In this document: piece after piece, positions 27,173 to 35,094 of the stretch
Layout of the letters: every line of letters starts with the position of its first letter
Position numbering within the stretch: the stretch's first letter is position 1
DNA from: Kroppenstedtia eburnea
GTDB taxonomy: Bacteria; Bacillota; Bacilli; Thermoactinomycetales; DSM-45169
DNA length: 64,000 nucleotides
Direction of reading: 5' to 3'
NCBI RefSeq assembly: GCF_013282215.1
Contig: NZ_CP048103.1
Coordinates: 1,364,001-1,428,000, forward strand
Program-made: the position numbers and the translations under genes
Notes under the pieces: model-generated
Databases searched by the model: none
What the model saw: only the letters and a program-made list of their open reading frames with translations
What the model was told of the DNA's origin: nothing

Positions 27173-28165
27173 ATGAAAAAAACAATGCTGTTACTATGTG
27201 CCTGTATGCTCATCTTTGTGGCCGGTTCGGTCGCCACTGTCACCAAGGCGGAAGCTGCCTTTGGCAAGAGCGAGTTGAAGGTGGGGGCGGCCGGCGGCGA
27301 CGTGTATGAGTTACAGGGTCGGTTGAAGTATCTCGGCTTTTATACCGGAAAGATCGATGGACGCCTGGGTTGGCGAACCTATCGCGCCGTCCGTCTGTTT
27401 CAGTACCAATTTGGACTGGAAGTGGATGGGTTGGTCGGTTCCCGCACCAAAAGGAAACTGGTGGAAGCTTCAAAGGAATGGGCACCTGGTGTTTCCAACC
27501 GGATCTTCAAGAAAGGGGATCGCGGAGGCTATGTGTGGGAATTGCAGCGGAGACTCCAGTTTATCGGGTATTATTCGGGAAAGATCGACGGGAAGTTCGG
27601 ATGGCAAACCGACCGGGCCGTTCGGGATTTCCAGTATCGATTTGGCTTGAGAGTGGATGGACGGGTGGGCTCCAAAACAAAGCTGAAACTGTGGAAGGCC
27701 ACCCGCCGGTGGAGTCCCCAGGCAGGCAAGGCCCCGCAAAGGAAAGCCAAAGTCACGGGGTTGACCCGGATGAAACCCATGACCCAGGTGCCGAAATATA
27801 CGTCAGGGCTGTCCAAATATGATATCGACGTCATCGCAAAAGCGGTTCACGCAGAAGCCAGGGGGGAAAGCTATACCGGCAAAGTGGCGGTGGCGTCAGT
27901 CATTCTGAATCGCTTGGAAAGCGAGCAGTTTCCCGACTCTCCTTCGGCAATTGTATATCAACCCCTCGCCTTTGAAGCGGTGGCAGATGGTCAGATCAAT
28001 ATGCGGCCGGATATGGGGGCGAGAAAGGCGGTATACGATGCGATCAACGGTTGGGATCCCAGCGGGGGCGCCCTCTACTATTTCAACCCCGTCAAAGCCA
28101 CCTCCAGATGGATCTGGGGAAGACCTCAGATCAAACGGATCGGTCAGCATATCTTCACCAGATAA
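27173..28165 (+). CDS. sleB: Spore cortex-lytic enzyme, SleB/CwlJ-type with two PG-binding domains
   Basis: The 330-residue secreted protein has a signal peptide (MKKTMLLLCACMLIFVAGSVATVTKAEA), two PG_binding_1 repeats (about 36-95 and 112-172; each with Y-ELQ-RL-GYYxGKIDGxFGxxT-AVR-FQ) and a C-terminal Hydrolase_2 domain (about 215-330) with the catalytic Glu in AVHAEARGE and the GALYYFNP segment. SleB is a lytic transglycosylase that opens cortex peptidoglycan during germination; usual SleB has one binding domain, so the duplicated repeat makes this resemble the two-repeat SleB-like paralogs. No ypeB partner is adjacent. It is transcribed alone and followed by a terminator. Confidence 0.88.
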   Translation: MKKTMLLLCACMLIFVAGSVATVTKAEAAFGKSELKVGAAGGDVYELQGRLKYLGFYTGKIDGRLGWRTYRAVRLFQYQFGLEVDGLVGSRTKRKLVEASKEWAPGVSNRIFKKGDRGGYVWELQRRLQFIGYYSGKIDGKFGWQTDRAVRDFQYRFGLRVDGRVGSKTKLKLWKATRRWSPQAGKAPQRKAKVTGLTRMKPMTQVPKYTSGLSKYDIDVIAKAVHAEARGESYTGKVAVASVILNRLESEQFPDSPSAIVYQPLAFEAVADGQINMRPDMGARKAVYDAINGWDPSGGALYYFNPVKATSRWIWGRPQIKRIGQHIFTR

Positions 28166-28171
28166 TACTCT

Positions 28172-28208
28172 TCGGCATCTCCCAACAGGGAGGATGCCGA
28201 CTTTTTTT
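28172..28208 (+). terminator. Intrinsic terminator after sleB
   Basis: CGGCATCTCCC and GGGAGGATGCCG pair around AACA and are followed by ACTTTTTTT. Confidence 0.9.
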
Positions 28209-28228
28209 GCCGGTGTGGAAAGCCTTTC

Positions 28229-28238
28229 ATGCTATAAT
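28229..28238 (+). promoter_or_regulatory. Extended -10 promoter element of mutS2
   Basis: ATGCTATAAT with TATAAT at 28233-28238 and a TG extension lies 35 bases before the mutS2 ATG. No good -35 is evident at 17 nt. Confidence 0.55.
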
Positions 28239-28272
28239 ATTGAATGATTGTTGTCGGAACAGGAGGGTGCAA

Positions 28273-30627
28273 ATGGACCCGCAAATGCTTCGTACCTTGG
28301 AATATGATCGGATCATCGATCAATTGATTCAACAAGCCACATCGGAAACGGGAAAAAAAGCTGCTGCCGGTCTGCAACCATCCCCCCGGGGGGATGAAGT
28401 GCAGCGGATGCTGCAGTCGACAGCCGAAGCGATCGACTTGCTCCGGTTGAAGGGGAACCTGTCCTTGGAGGCCGTCTCCGACATCCATCCCGCACTGCAA
28501 AGAGCACGGATCGGCGGTTTATTGACATCAGTGGAGCTCCTTCGGGTGGCGGGGACTGCCGGAGCGGAAGAGACGGTTTGTTCGGTGTTGGAAGGGATGG
28601 ATCCGGACGAAACCCCCTTGCCGCTTCTGCGGGAATTATCCGGACAATTGAAGGAAACCCGGATTCTGGCCCGGACCATTCGGGGTGCCATCGATGAAGA
28701 CGGGGCAGTCACCGACGATGCCAGTCCGGAACTGGGTCGGATCCGCCGCAACATCCGGCAGCTTCAGGGGGCGATCCGGACCACTCTGGATGAATTTTTG
28801 CGTCACTCTCAATATCAAAAAATGCTGCAGGACCCGATTATCACCCAGCGGAACGACCGCTATGTGATTCCGGTCAAACAGGAGTACCGGGGAGCCGTCC
28901 GGGGCATCGTTCACGATCAGTCGGCATCGGGACAAACCTTGTTTATTGAGCCCCAGGCAGTGGTCAATCAGAACAACCGGTTAAGGGAATTGGAACTGGA
29001 AGAAGAGCGGGAAGTGGAGCGGATTCTCGGAGAGTTGACTGCGGAAGTTGCGGACAAGGCGGATGACCTGGAAAGCAACCTCTCCGTTCTCACCCAATTG
29101 GATTTGATCTTGGCCAAGGCCCGTCTCGGAAAAAGGATGAAAGGGATCGTCCCCGGGGTGAACATGGACGGCTTCATCCGTCTGAAGAGAGCCAGACATC
29201 CTCTGATTCCCATGAAGGAGGCGGTTCCCAACGATGTGGAATTGGGCCGGGAACAGCGGGCGATTGTGATCACCGGGCCCAATACAGGGGGAAAGACCGT
29301 CACCTTGAAAACGGTGGGTCTGCTCGCATTGATGGCTCAGTCGGGCTTGCCGATCCCGGCGGAAGAAGAAAGTGATCTGGCCATCTTCACCGGAGTCTAT
29401 GCCGATATCGGGGATGAGCAGAGCATCGAGCAAAACCTGAGCACCTTCTCCTCCCACATGACCAACATCGTCCACATCTTGGATTCGATGGACGAAAACA
29501 GTCTGGTGTTGCTGGATGAATTGGGCGCAGGGACGGACCCCACTGAAGGAGCGGCACTGGCCATCTCCGTCCTGGAACGGGTTTTGGAGCAAGGATGTCG
29601 CGTGGTGGCAACCACCCACTATAATGAATTGAAGCTGTATGCCCATGCCCGCGAAGGTGTGATCAATGCCAGTGTGGAATTTGACGTGGAAAGCTTAAGT
29701 CCCACCTACCGATTGTTGACGGGAGTTCCGGGGCGGAGCAACGCCTTTGAGATCTCCCGGCGGCTGGGTCTGCCGGAGGAGGTCATCCAAGCGGCGAAAT
29801 CGCAACTCTCCTCCGAGGAAAACCGTTTGGAAGAGATGATCGGGGCTCTCTCGGAAGACCGCCGCCGAGCGGAAAAAGAGCGGAGAGAGGCGGAGGCTCT
29901 GCGACAGCAGGCAGAGGCGCTGCTGCAGGATCTGAAACTGAAAATGGAATCCTGGGATCGGGAAAAAGAGCGAATCCGGGAATCCGCCCGCCGGGAGGCC
30001 AAGACCATTGTCTCCCGGGCCAAGCGGGAAGCGGATGCGGTGCTGGAGCAACTTCGCCGCTGGGCCCGGGAACGGCCCGGGGAACTGAAGGAACACCGGT
30101 TGATTGAAGCCAAAAAGCGACTGGAGGATGCTGAACCCGAGACCCCGACAGCCCAGAGCGTCGACAGGGAGTCCACGCGGCAGATCCGGGTCGGTGATGA
30201 GGTGCTGGTCCGAACACTCGGCCAAAAAGGACAGGTGATCGATCAGCTTGGGGAGCGGGAGTTTCAGGTACAGGTGGGAATCATGAAGATGAAGGTGGGC
30301 CGGGAGCAACTGGAATGGAAAGGATCCCCCCCACAAGAATCTCCCGACAAGGGAGGCACCTCCTATCGCAGACGATCCGACCAAGTTCGACCGGAACTGG
30401 ATCTGCGGGGGCGGATGGTGGAGGAAGCGATTCCGGAGATCGACAAGTATCTGGATGATGCCCTGTTGACCGGTTTTGACCATGTCTCCCTGATTCACGG
30501 GAAAGGGACGGGTGCACTGCGGACCGGAGTTCGCAAGTTTCTGGATCAACATCCCCGCGTGAAATCCTATCGTTCCGGGGGTCAAGGGGAAGGCGGCCTC
30601 GGGGTGACGGTGGTTGAGCTCTCTTGA
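28273..30627 (+). CDS. mutS2: MutS2 family endonuclease/ATPase with Smr domain
   Basis: The 784-residue protein has MutS-type lever/core helices, an ABC ATPase (Walker A ITGPNTGGKTVTLKT; Walker B SLVLLDELGAGTDPTEG; TTHYNELK), a long charged coiled coil (about 515-630), a KOW-like patch and a C-terminal Smr nuclease domain (LDLRGRMVEEA ... HGKGTGALR). MutS2 suppresses recombination and in B. subtilis acts on collided ribosomes; it does not do mismatch repair. The ATG at 28273 follows AGGAGGGTG; an upstream-open frame into the sleB terminator is not used. Confidence 0.96.
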   Translation: MDPQMLRTLEYDRIIDQLIQQATSETGKKAAAGLQPSPRGDEVQRMLQSTAEAIDLLRLKGNLSLEAVSDIHPALQRARIGGLLTSVELLRVAGTAGAEETVCSVLEGMDPDETPLPLLRELSGQLKETRILARTIRGAIDEDGAVTDDASPELGRIRRNIRQLQGAIRTTLDEFLRHSQYQKMLQDPIITQRNDRYVIPVKQEYRGAVRGIVHDQSASGQTLFIEPQAVVNQNNRLRELELEEEREVERILGELTAEVADKADDLESNLSVLTQLDLILAKARLGKRMKGIVPGVNMDGFIRLKRARHPLIPMKEAVPNDVELGREQRAIVITGPNTGGKTVTLKTVGLLALMAQSGLPIPAEEESDLAIFTGVYADIGDEQSIEQNLSTFSSHMTNIVHILDSMDENSLVLLDELGAGTDPTEGAALAISVLERVLEQGCRVVATTHYNELKLYAHAREGVINASVEFDVESLSPTYRLLTGVPGRSNAFEISRRLGLPEEVIQAAKSQLSSEENRLEEMIGALSEDRRRAEKERREAEALRQQAEALLQDLKLKMESWDREKERIRESARREAKTIVSRAKREADAVLEQLRRWARERPGELKEHRLIEAKKRLEDAEPETPTAQSVDRESTRQIRVGDEVLVRTLGQKGQVIDQLGEREFQVQVGIMKMKVGREQLEWKGSPPQESPDKGGTSYRRRSDQVRPELDLRGRMVEEAIPEIDKYLDDALLTGFDHVSLIHGKGTGALRTGVRKFLDQHPRVKSYRSGGQGEGGLGVTVVELS

Positions 30628-30693
30628 ACTTTCACGGATCTGCAGGTGAGGTTTTTGTAAAAACCGGGATGCCGGTGGTTGGAGGCGATGAGG

Positions 30694-30783
30694 ATGTTGG
30701 CCCGTTTGGCCATGATCTTGGGATCGATCGCACTGATCTTTTTAATCGTGGGTATGGTTTGGTTTTTTTTGAATGCCATGTAA
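30694..30783 (+). CDS. Tiny hydrophobic membrane peptide (29 aa)
   Basis: The frame begins MLARLAMILGSIALIFLIVG and ends with a Phe-rich segment and Met, a single predicted membrane helix. The ATG at 30694 has GGAGG (30681-30685) 8 nt upstream. It lies between mutS2 and the NfeD gene. No family is recognised and its size makes chance possible. Confidence 0.4.
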   Translation: MLARLAMILGSIALIFLIVGMVWFFLNAM

Positions 30784-30841
30784 ACTTGTGTTCCATTCCT
30801 GTATACAGGTGGAATGAAAGCCTGGGATGGAGGAGATCGGA

Positions 30842-31483
30842 ATGAATTGGATACAGGAGCCCTGGGTGGCTGCCCTGATGGTTTTTCTGGCGGGGATGTT
30901 GCTGGTGACGGAGTTCTTGGTGAAAGCACGGGGGTTGGCCGGGGTGGCCGGAGTCGCCTTGCTGTTCTTGTATGCTTGGGCTCAGGCCGCGTCGTTGCAT
31001 ACCTGGTCCTTGGGTCTGTTGTTGGTCGGACTGGCGTTGGTGATCCTGGACGGAAAATTGATTCAGGATGGCACCACCGCCGGGATCGGGGTGTTGATGA
31101 TGCTGGTCGGTTTGGTTCTCCCCACGGGAGATTTTTTGACCGGGAGCCTGGTGGGGATCATGTGGATTCTGGGTCTGATGGCCGGATTTCTCTCGCTGAA
31201 GGTGCTTCCCCGGCGGGAAGTGTGGGACAAGGTCGTACTGAAGGATTCCTTGACACGTGAACAGGGCTACAGTTCGGTCAATACCCGATTTCTGGAGCTG
31301 ATCGGCCGGGAAGGGGAGACGCTGACGGACCTCAGGCCTTCCGGCACCATCTCGGTGGACGGAGAGCGTTTCAGTTGCACCAGTGGCGGTGCATGGGTCA
31401 AAAAGGGAACGCCGGTGCGGGTCATTTCCGTGGACGGAACCCGGATTCTGGTGGAACCTTTGCAAGAGGATCACGCCGGCTGA
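30842..31483 (+). CDS. NfeD-like membrane protein
   Basis: The 213-residue protein has about four or five transmembrane helices (20-130) followed by a soluble C-terminal OB-fold domain (GREGETLTDLRPSGTISVDGERF ... VISVDGTRILVEPL), the standard short NfeD (NfeD1b/YuaF-like) layout. NfeD proteins partner with SPFH/flotillin proteins and affect membrane microdomains, but no SPFH gene is next door. The start was set at ATG 30842 behind GGAGGAG; an in-frame ATG at 30827 overlaps that site. It ends with a terminator at 31498-31528. Confidence 0.85.
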   Translation: MNWIQEPWVAALMVFLAGMLLVTEFLVKARGLAGVAGVALLFLYAWAQAASLHTWSLGLLLVGLALVILDGKLIQDGTTAGIGVLMMLVGLVLPTGDFLTGSLVGIMWILGLMAGFLSLKVLPRREVWDKVVLKDSLTREQGYSSVNTRFLELIGREGETLTDLRPSGTISVDGERFSCTSGGAWVKKGTPVRVISVDGTRILVEPLQEDHAG

Positions 31484-31497
31484 ATCATCCCGAGGCA

Positions 31498-31528
31498 AAG
31501 GCACCGCATGTGCGGTGCCTTGTTTTTT
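31498..31528 (+). terminator. Intrinsic terminator after NfeD gene
   Basis: AAGGCACCGCATGTGCGGTGCCTT is a perfect palindromic stem followed by GTTTTTT. Confidence 0.92.
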
Positions 31529-31531
31529 GCT

Positions 31532-31690
31532 TCAATATTGGACGGCGTTGTGGGCATTGATGCGACCGTTGGCAAAGTAGGTTCCGGTCCCCGGAATCGG
31601 GTCCGCCGTTTTTTCGATGGCTGTCCGGATCTCGCCGGCACTCCTCCCCTGGGAGGCAAGCAGACCGGCCAATCCCGCCACATGGGGTCC
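31532..31690 (-). pseudogene. Thermitase-like subtilase remnant (C-terminal fragment)
   Basis: The minus-strand frame reads GPHVAGLAGLLASQGRSAGE, then IRTAIEKTADPIPGTGTY and FANGRINAHNAVQY, ending in TGA at 31534-31532. This closely follows the C-terminus of thermitase-type S8 proteases (GTSMA-x-PHVAGVAGLLASQGRS ... NAYKAVQY). The GTSMA part with the catalytic Ser and everything before it is missing, so it is a truncated relic of a secreted protease gene. Confidence 0.8.
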
Positions 31691-31810
31691 CACCAGCAAT
31701 TTGACAAAATCCTACGGTAAGCAATTGACGACCATAAAAAACCGGATCCTGTACGGAAAGGGCCTAAAAAACAGTGAATCGTTGTCGTACCTTTAATCCC
31801 AGGTGATTTT

Positions 31811-31867
31811 ATGACAAAGAAGGAAAACGACTTTCTAAATAGAAATATTGGATTAAAAGGAAATTAA
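31811..31867 (+). CDS. Possible 18-codon leader peptide before the island MFS gene
   Basis: The ATG at 31811 is preceded by AGGTGAT. The product MTKKENDFLNRNIGLKGN ends 19 nt before the MFS gene. It lies at the AT-rich island's left border and might be a translated leader, but it could be chance. Confidence 0.25.
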   Translation: MTKKENDFLNRNIGLKGN

Positions 31868-31886
31868 AAATCATAGGAGGGTTCAG

Positions 31887-33137
31887 ATGTCCTCATACCA
31901 GTTGATTCGATCCAATCCCAACTTCCGATTGGCTTGGTTTGGTATGTTCATTTCGAGACTAGGAGATGGACTGTATTCGGTTGCAATTATATGGATGACA
32001 TACCAGATAGCAAAATCGGGTTTGGCTTTGGGAATTGTGTTAGGGGCCTTTACCTTTTCAACTTTCATCTCTGGCATCCTAGCTGGAGTTGTGGCGGATC
32101 GAATGAATCGACGAACACTAATGATGGGTTCAAGTTTGTTGTGTGGAGTCACTGTGATCCTTATTCCTTTGGCATTTTATTGGGAAATTCTCAATCTACC
32201 TTTGTTAGCCTTCCTCTCCTTTGTTCTCGGAGCTTTTACCCAGTTCTTTGAACCCGTGGTGAAGGCATCTGTGTTCAATCTCGTCTCAAAAGAAGAATTG
32301 ACTCAGGGAAATGCAGCGTTAGGAACTACTGAAAGTATGGGATATTTGGTCGGACCTCCTCTGGGTGGAATCCTGATCACATGGTTCAGTACTGAAATGG
32401 TTCTTGTTTTAAATGGAATCACTTTTATCCTGGCGGCCCTGTTGATCTCTAGAATCAAAACCCCCTTGAGTAATATATCCAAATCAACTACCCCAAACAA
32501 ATGGACTTTGGATTTAAAAGAAGGATTACAGTTTATCAAAGAAAACAAATCCGTAAGGCGTCTATTCCTAATCTCAATCCTAGCTACAATCGCTTATTCA
32601 CCTTTTTTCGTCAACCTTCCCATTTTTCTTGATCAAGGATTAACGTTATCTTCTGAAGAACAACCTACTTTTCTCGGAATCCTTTACTCGGTCCTAGCGT
32701 TAGGTCAATTCATTGGGTTTTGGGTTGTTGGATATTTACCGGATAATATCCGAGTGAATTTAACCGTTGGATATCTGTTACAAACCATTGGTTTTGGGTT
32801 GCTTTCTGTTCTAAGTAATCCCTTTACCATTGTGGTTTCGGTGACCATCGCCGGTATTTCCTTCGGTTTGGCAGCTGCTCCCTTCTACACTGCCATTCAA
32901 CGTTTAGTTCCGAATCGATTGCATGGAAGAGTGTTTGGAGTTCAATCTACGTTGGACGGATTTTTATTACCGGCAGGACGAACCATAACCGGTGGTGCTC
33001 TAGAATATTTTAGTGCGCGATCTATTTTTCTCTTTATGGGAGTCCTGTATTTTATAAATGCGTTTTTACCAAACCTAATATCCAACAGCCGATCAATAAG
33101 CCATTCAACGGAAAGATTGGAAAAAATTAGAAAATAA
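31887..33137 (+). CDS. MFS transporter of the AT-rich island
   Basis: The 416-residue protein has about 12 predicted helices and the MFS_3/DHA3 start SNPNFRLAWFGMFISRLGDGLYSVAIIWM plus the loop signature VADRMNRRTLMM, as in macrolide/peptide efflux pumps. It has a strong ribosome site (AGGAGGG). Codon and base use are clearly more AT-rich than the surrounding genes, suggesting acquisition. It is not closely similar to the MFS protein at 8637-9908. The tail is Ser/Arg/Lys-rich. Together with 33225-33290 and 33380-34855 it may form a small export/modification unit. Confidence 0.85.
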   Translation: MSSYQLIRSNPNFRLAWFGMFISRLGDGLYSVAIIWMTYQIAKSGLALGIVLGAFTFSTFISGILAGVVADRMNRRTLMMGSSLLCGVTVILIPLAFYWEILNLPLLAFLSFVLGAFTQFFEPVVKASVFNLVSKEELTQGNAALGTTESMGYLVGPPLGGILITWFSTEMVLVLNGITFILAALLISRIKTPLSNISKSTTPNKWTLDLKEGLQFIKENKSVRRLFLISILATIAYSPFFVNLPIFLDQGLTLSSEEQPTFLGILYSVLALGQFIGFWVVGYLPDNIRVNLTVGYLLQTIGFGLLSVLSNPFTIVVSVTIAGISFGLAAAPFYTAIQRLVPNRLHGRVFGVQSTLDGFLLPAGRTITGGALEYFSARSIFLFMGVLYFINAFLPNLISNSRSISHSTERLEKIRK

Positions 33138-33224
33138 GAAGGGGATTGTTAGTGGTTTGTTGAAGTAAGTCAGTGATAGGGTACCTTATCAAAAATATGG
33201 CAATGGTCAGGGGGTGTTTTATCC

Positions 33225-33290
33225 ATGAAACGAAACTGGCGTAAAGGAATCACCAAGCCGGTGGCTTTCTCCGGAGCGAAATGGGGTTAA
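33225..33290 (+). CDS. 21-codon basic/aromatic peptide ORF, candidate precursor peptide
   Basis: The frame starts at 33225 with AGGGGGTG (33209-33216) 8 nt upstream. The peptide begins MKRNWRKGIT and ends VAFSGAKWG; it has five Lys/Arg before residue 12, no acidic residue and no Cys. It lies between an MFS pump and an FGE-like protein and is followed by a hairpin, an arrangement often seen for small secreted or modified peptides. No database family is known to me; chance or a leader peptide remain alternatives. Confidence 0.4.
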   Translation: MKRNWRKGITKPVAFSGAKWG

Positions 33291-33307
33291 TTCATTCAGT
33301 CTTTGTT

Positions 33308-33337
33308 GGAAGACGACGGTTTATGCCGTTGTCTTCC
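33308..33337 (+). other. Hairpin between the peptide ORF and FGE-like gene
   Basis: GGAAGACGACGG and CCGTTGTCTTCC pair over 12 positions (one wobble) around a 6-nt loop. No T-run follows, so partial attenuation or mRNA end protection of the upstream peptide message is more likely than full termination. Confidence 0.6.
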
Positions 33338-33379
33338 TCCATCATCTGTTACCATCTTTCCTTAATGAGGTGAAGGGTA

Positions 33380-34855
33380 TTGACTATACTGTCGAAAGAG
33401 TCCCATATAGATCTGTACAACCAGGAAATTGAAGCGTTGTCCTTGATTGAGGAGAAACTCGAGCCCCAACATCTCGAAAAAATCAACGTAGAAGAACTCA
33501 AGCACCTTCTTCATGTTGAAATCTTACCGATTTTAACCGAAATTCGTCATCCTGTTGTTGCGGAATATATTTTTGGGATGGCCATTGCTCACCCGCATGC
33601 CTATGTTCGTCATGTACTCGTGAATGTCGTCAAAGAGTGGCTGCCTTACCATTCGGCTGTTGAATCCATCATCAAACTAACCCAAGATCCGGATGATATC
33701 GTTTCGTTTAAGGCGATGGATATTGTAGCGGAGGAGAAGATCGAACAAGCACTCCAGTTCGTACCTCGGATGATTGGCAAGATTTCGGAGCGAATTCATT
33801 TTCCTAATAAGCCCGTTGGTCTTGGTGCGGCCAAAGTACTAAAAACTTCAATTGAGTTGTTTGGAACTGACGACCCAGAAGAACTGCGGACGATTGAAAT
33901 GTACTTTAACCAAAATGAAAAGTTAGTTGATAGGTTGGATGTTGAAGTAGAATTGCCTTCGGAACTAATTGAAGAATTCCAAAGGAATCAGGAAGAGGGC
34001 ATGGTATTAATTCCAGGTGGTTTTTTTACGTTCGGACTTAATGCTGATGAGGTTCCAGATAAAACCTTTGGTTGGACAGATGCTTGTCCTGCACGAAAAG
34101 TTTGGCTTCCCCCGTTCTTCATCGACAAATATCCAGTAACTAACGAAAAATATGATGAATTCGTCGAAGATGTGAAGAAAAATGGGCACCGTTTTTGTCA
34201 CCCTAATGAACCAGAGGAGAAAGATCATACCCGAAACACCTATTGGGATTCGCGTTTTAAACTCCATCATCCAGCAACAGGAATTGATTTTTACGATGCG
34301 TATGCCTATGCCCGCTGGGCTGGAAAAGAACTCCCGACCGAATATCAGTGGGAAAAAGCCGCGAGAGGAACCGACGGACGTATCTGGCCTTGGGGGAATG
34401 AATTTAAGAAAGACGCATGTAACTGGTCCTATCAGTGGTCAGGTAAAGAACCCGAAAACTTAGGAGAATGGCGAAAAGAAATCTTGCGGATTAATGAAGA
34501 GTATCCCCAAACATTAACGCGGGACACAAAACAATATGACAAGGAAGATTACGTAAGTCCCTACGGTGTAGTTGGTATGGTTGGAAACACGTGGGAATGG
34601 ACACGGAGTGACTTTTCGACCGGACGAGCGTTTTTACCCTCTCTAGCAAATAACGAGAACCAAAGGAACAAATTTGCGACCTTAAAAGGGGGTTCCTTTA
34701 TCTCTGCCCCAGGTCTAATGTTTCCCTCTTTTAAAACAAAGGATATTCCGTTCTGTAGGCATAATGAAATGGGAATCCGTTGTGTAAAAAATATCCCGAT
34801 ACACCTTTTACGAAAAGCCCTCGGGAAACCCATTACCAATACAGCGATATATTAA
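33380..34855 (+). CDS. HEAT-like helical domain fused to a formylglycine-generating-enzyme (SUMF1) domain
   Basis: The 491-residue cytosolic protein: helical, HEAT-like repeats (about 1-195), then a FGE/SUMF1 fold (about 210-475) with [62 protein letters not shown]-like and [15 protein letters not shown] motifs (first His in place varies) and LKGGSFIS. True FGEs place two catalytic copper-binding cysteines shortly after GGSW; here that segment lacks the CxxxxC pair, and the nearest Cys are in [12 protein letters not shown]. So it is an FGE-fold protein of different chemistry. TTG 33380 is the start, after GAGGTGAAGGG. Composition is AT-rich like the MFS gene. Confidence 0.8.
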   Translation: [491 protein letters not shown]

Positions 34856-34890
34856 TTTTATCATGATCAAAAATCACTTCTAGTGATAAA

Positions 34891-34918
34891 AGACTCGTTT
34901 AGACGGGTCTATTTTTTT
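34891..34918 (+). terminator. Intrinsic terminator closing the AT-rich island operon
   Basis: AGACTCGTTTAGACGGGTCT stem followed by ATTTTTTT. Confidence 0.85.
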
Positions 34919-34992
34919 GGAATAATTCGGCCACTTCGACATAGCCTAGATTATTTATCTCTTTTTAAAGAGAGGGAAATGTCATCTTAATA

Positions 34993-35071
34993 ATCGCAGA
35001 AAGTCCATTCTGCGATATAATCGGGGGTGATTCCGTCGGAGAACGCCCGCCTCGGAATTTTCATCGCAGAA
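34993..35071 (+). other. Inverted-repeat site upstream of recombinase pseudogene (possible core recombination site)
   Basis: ATCGCAGAA (34993-35001), 6-bp spacer AGTCCA and TTCTGCGAT (35008-35016) form a perfect 9-bp inverted pair; a third direct copy ATCGCAGAA lies at 35063-35071. Two 9-bp arms around a 6-bp centre resemble tyrosine-recombinase core sites, here directly before a recombinase gene. A -10-like ATATAAT overlaps the right arm, so it could also be an operator. Confidence 0.5.
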
Positions 35072-35094
35072 TGATTTTCAAAGGAGGTCGGTCT

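Noticed and set aside
30624-30845. 73-codon plus-strand frame after mutS2
   Set aside because: It overlaps the mutS2 stop without a ribosome site, and the small membrane ORF in another frame is better supported.
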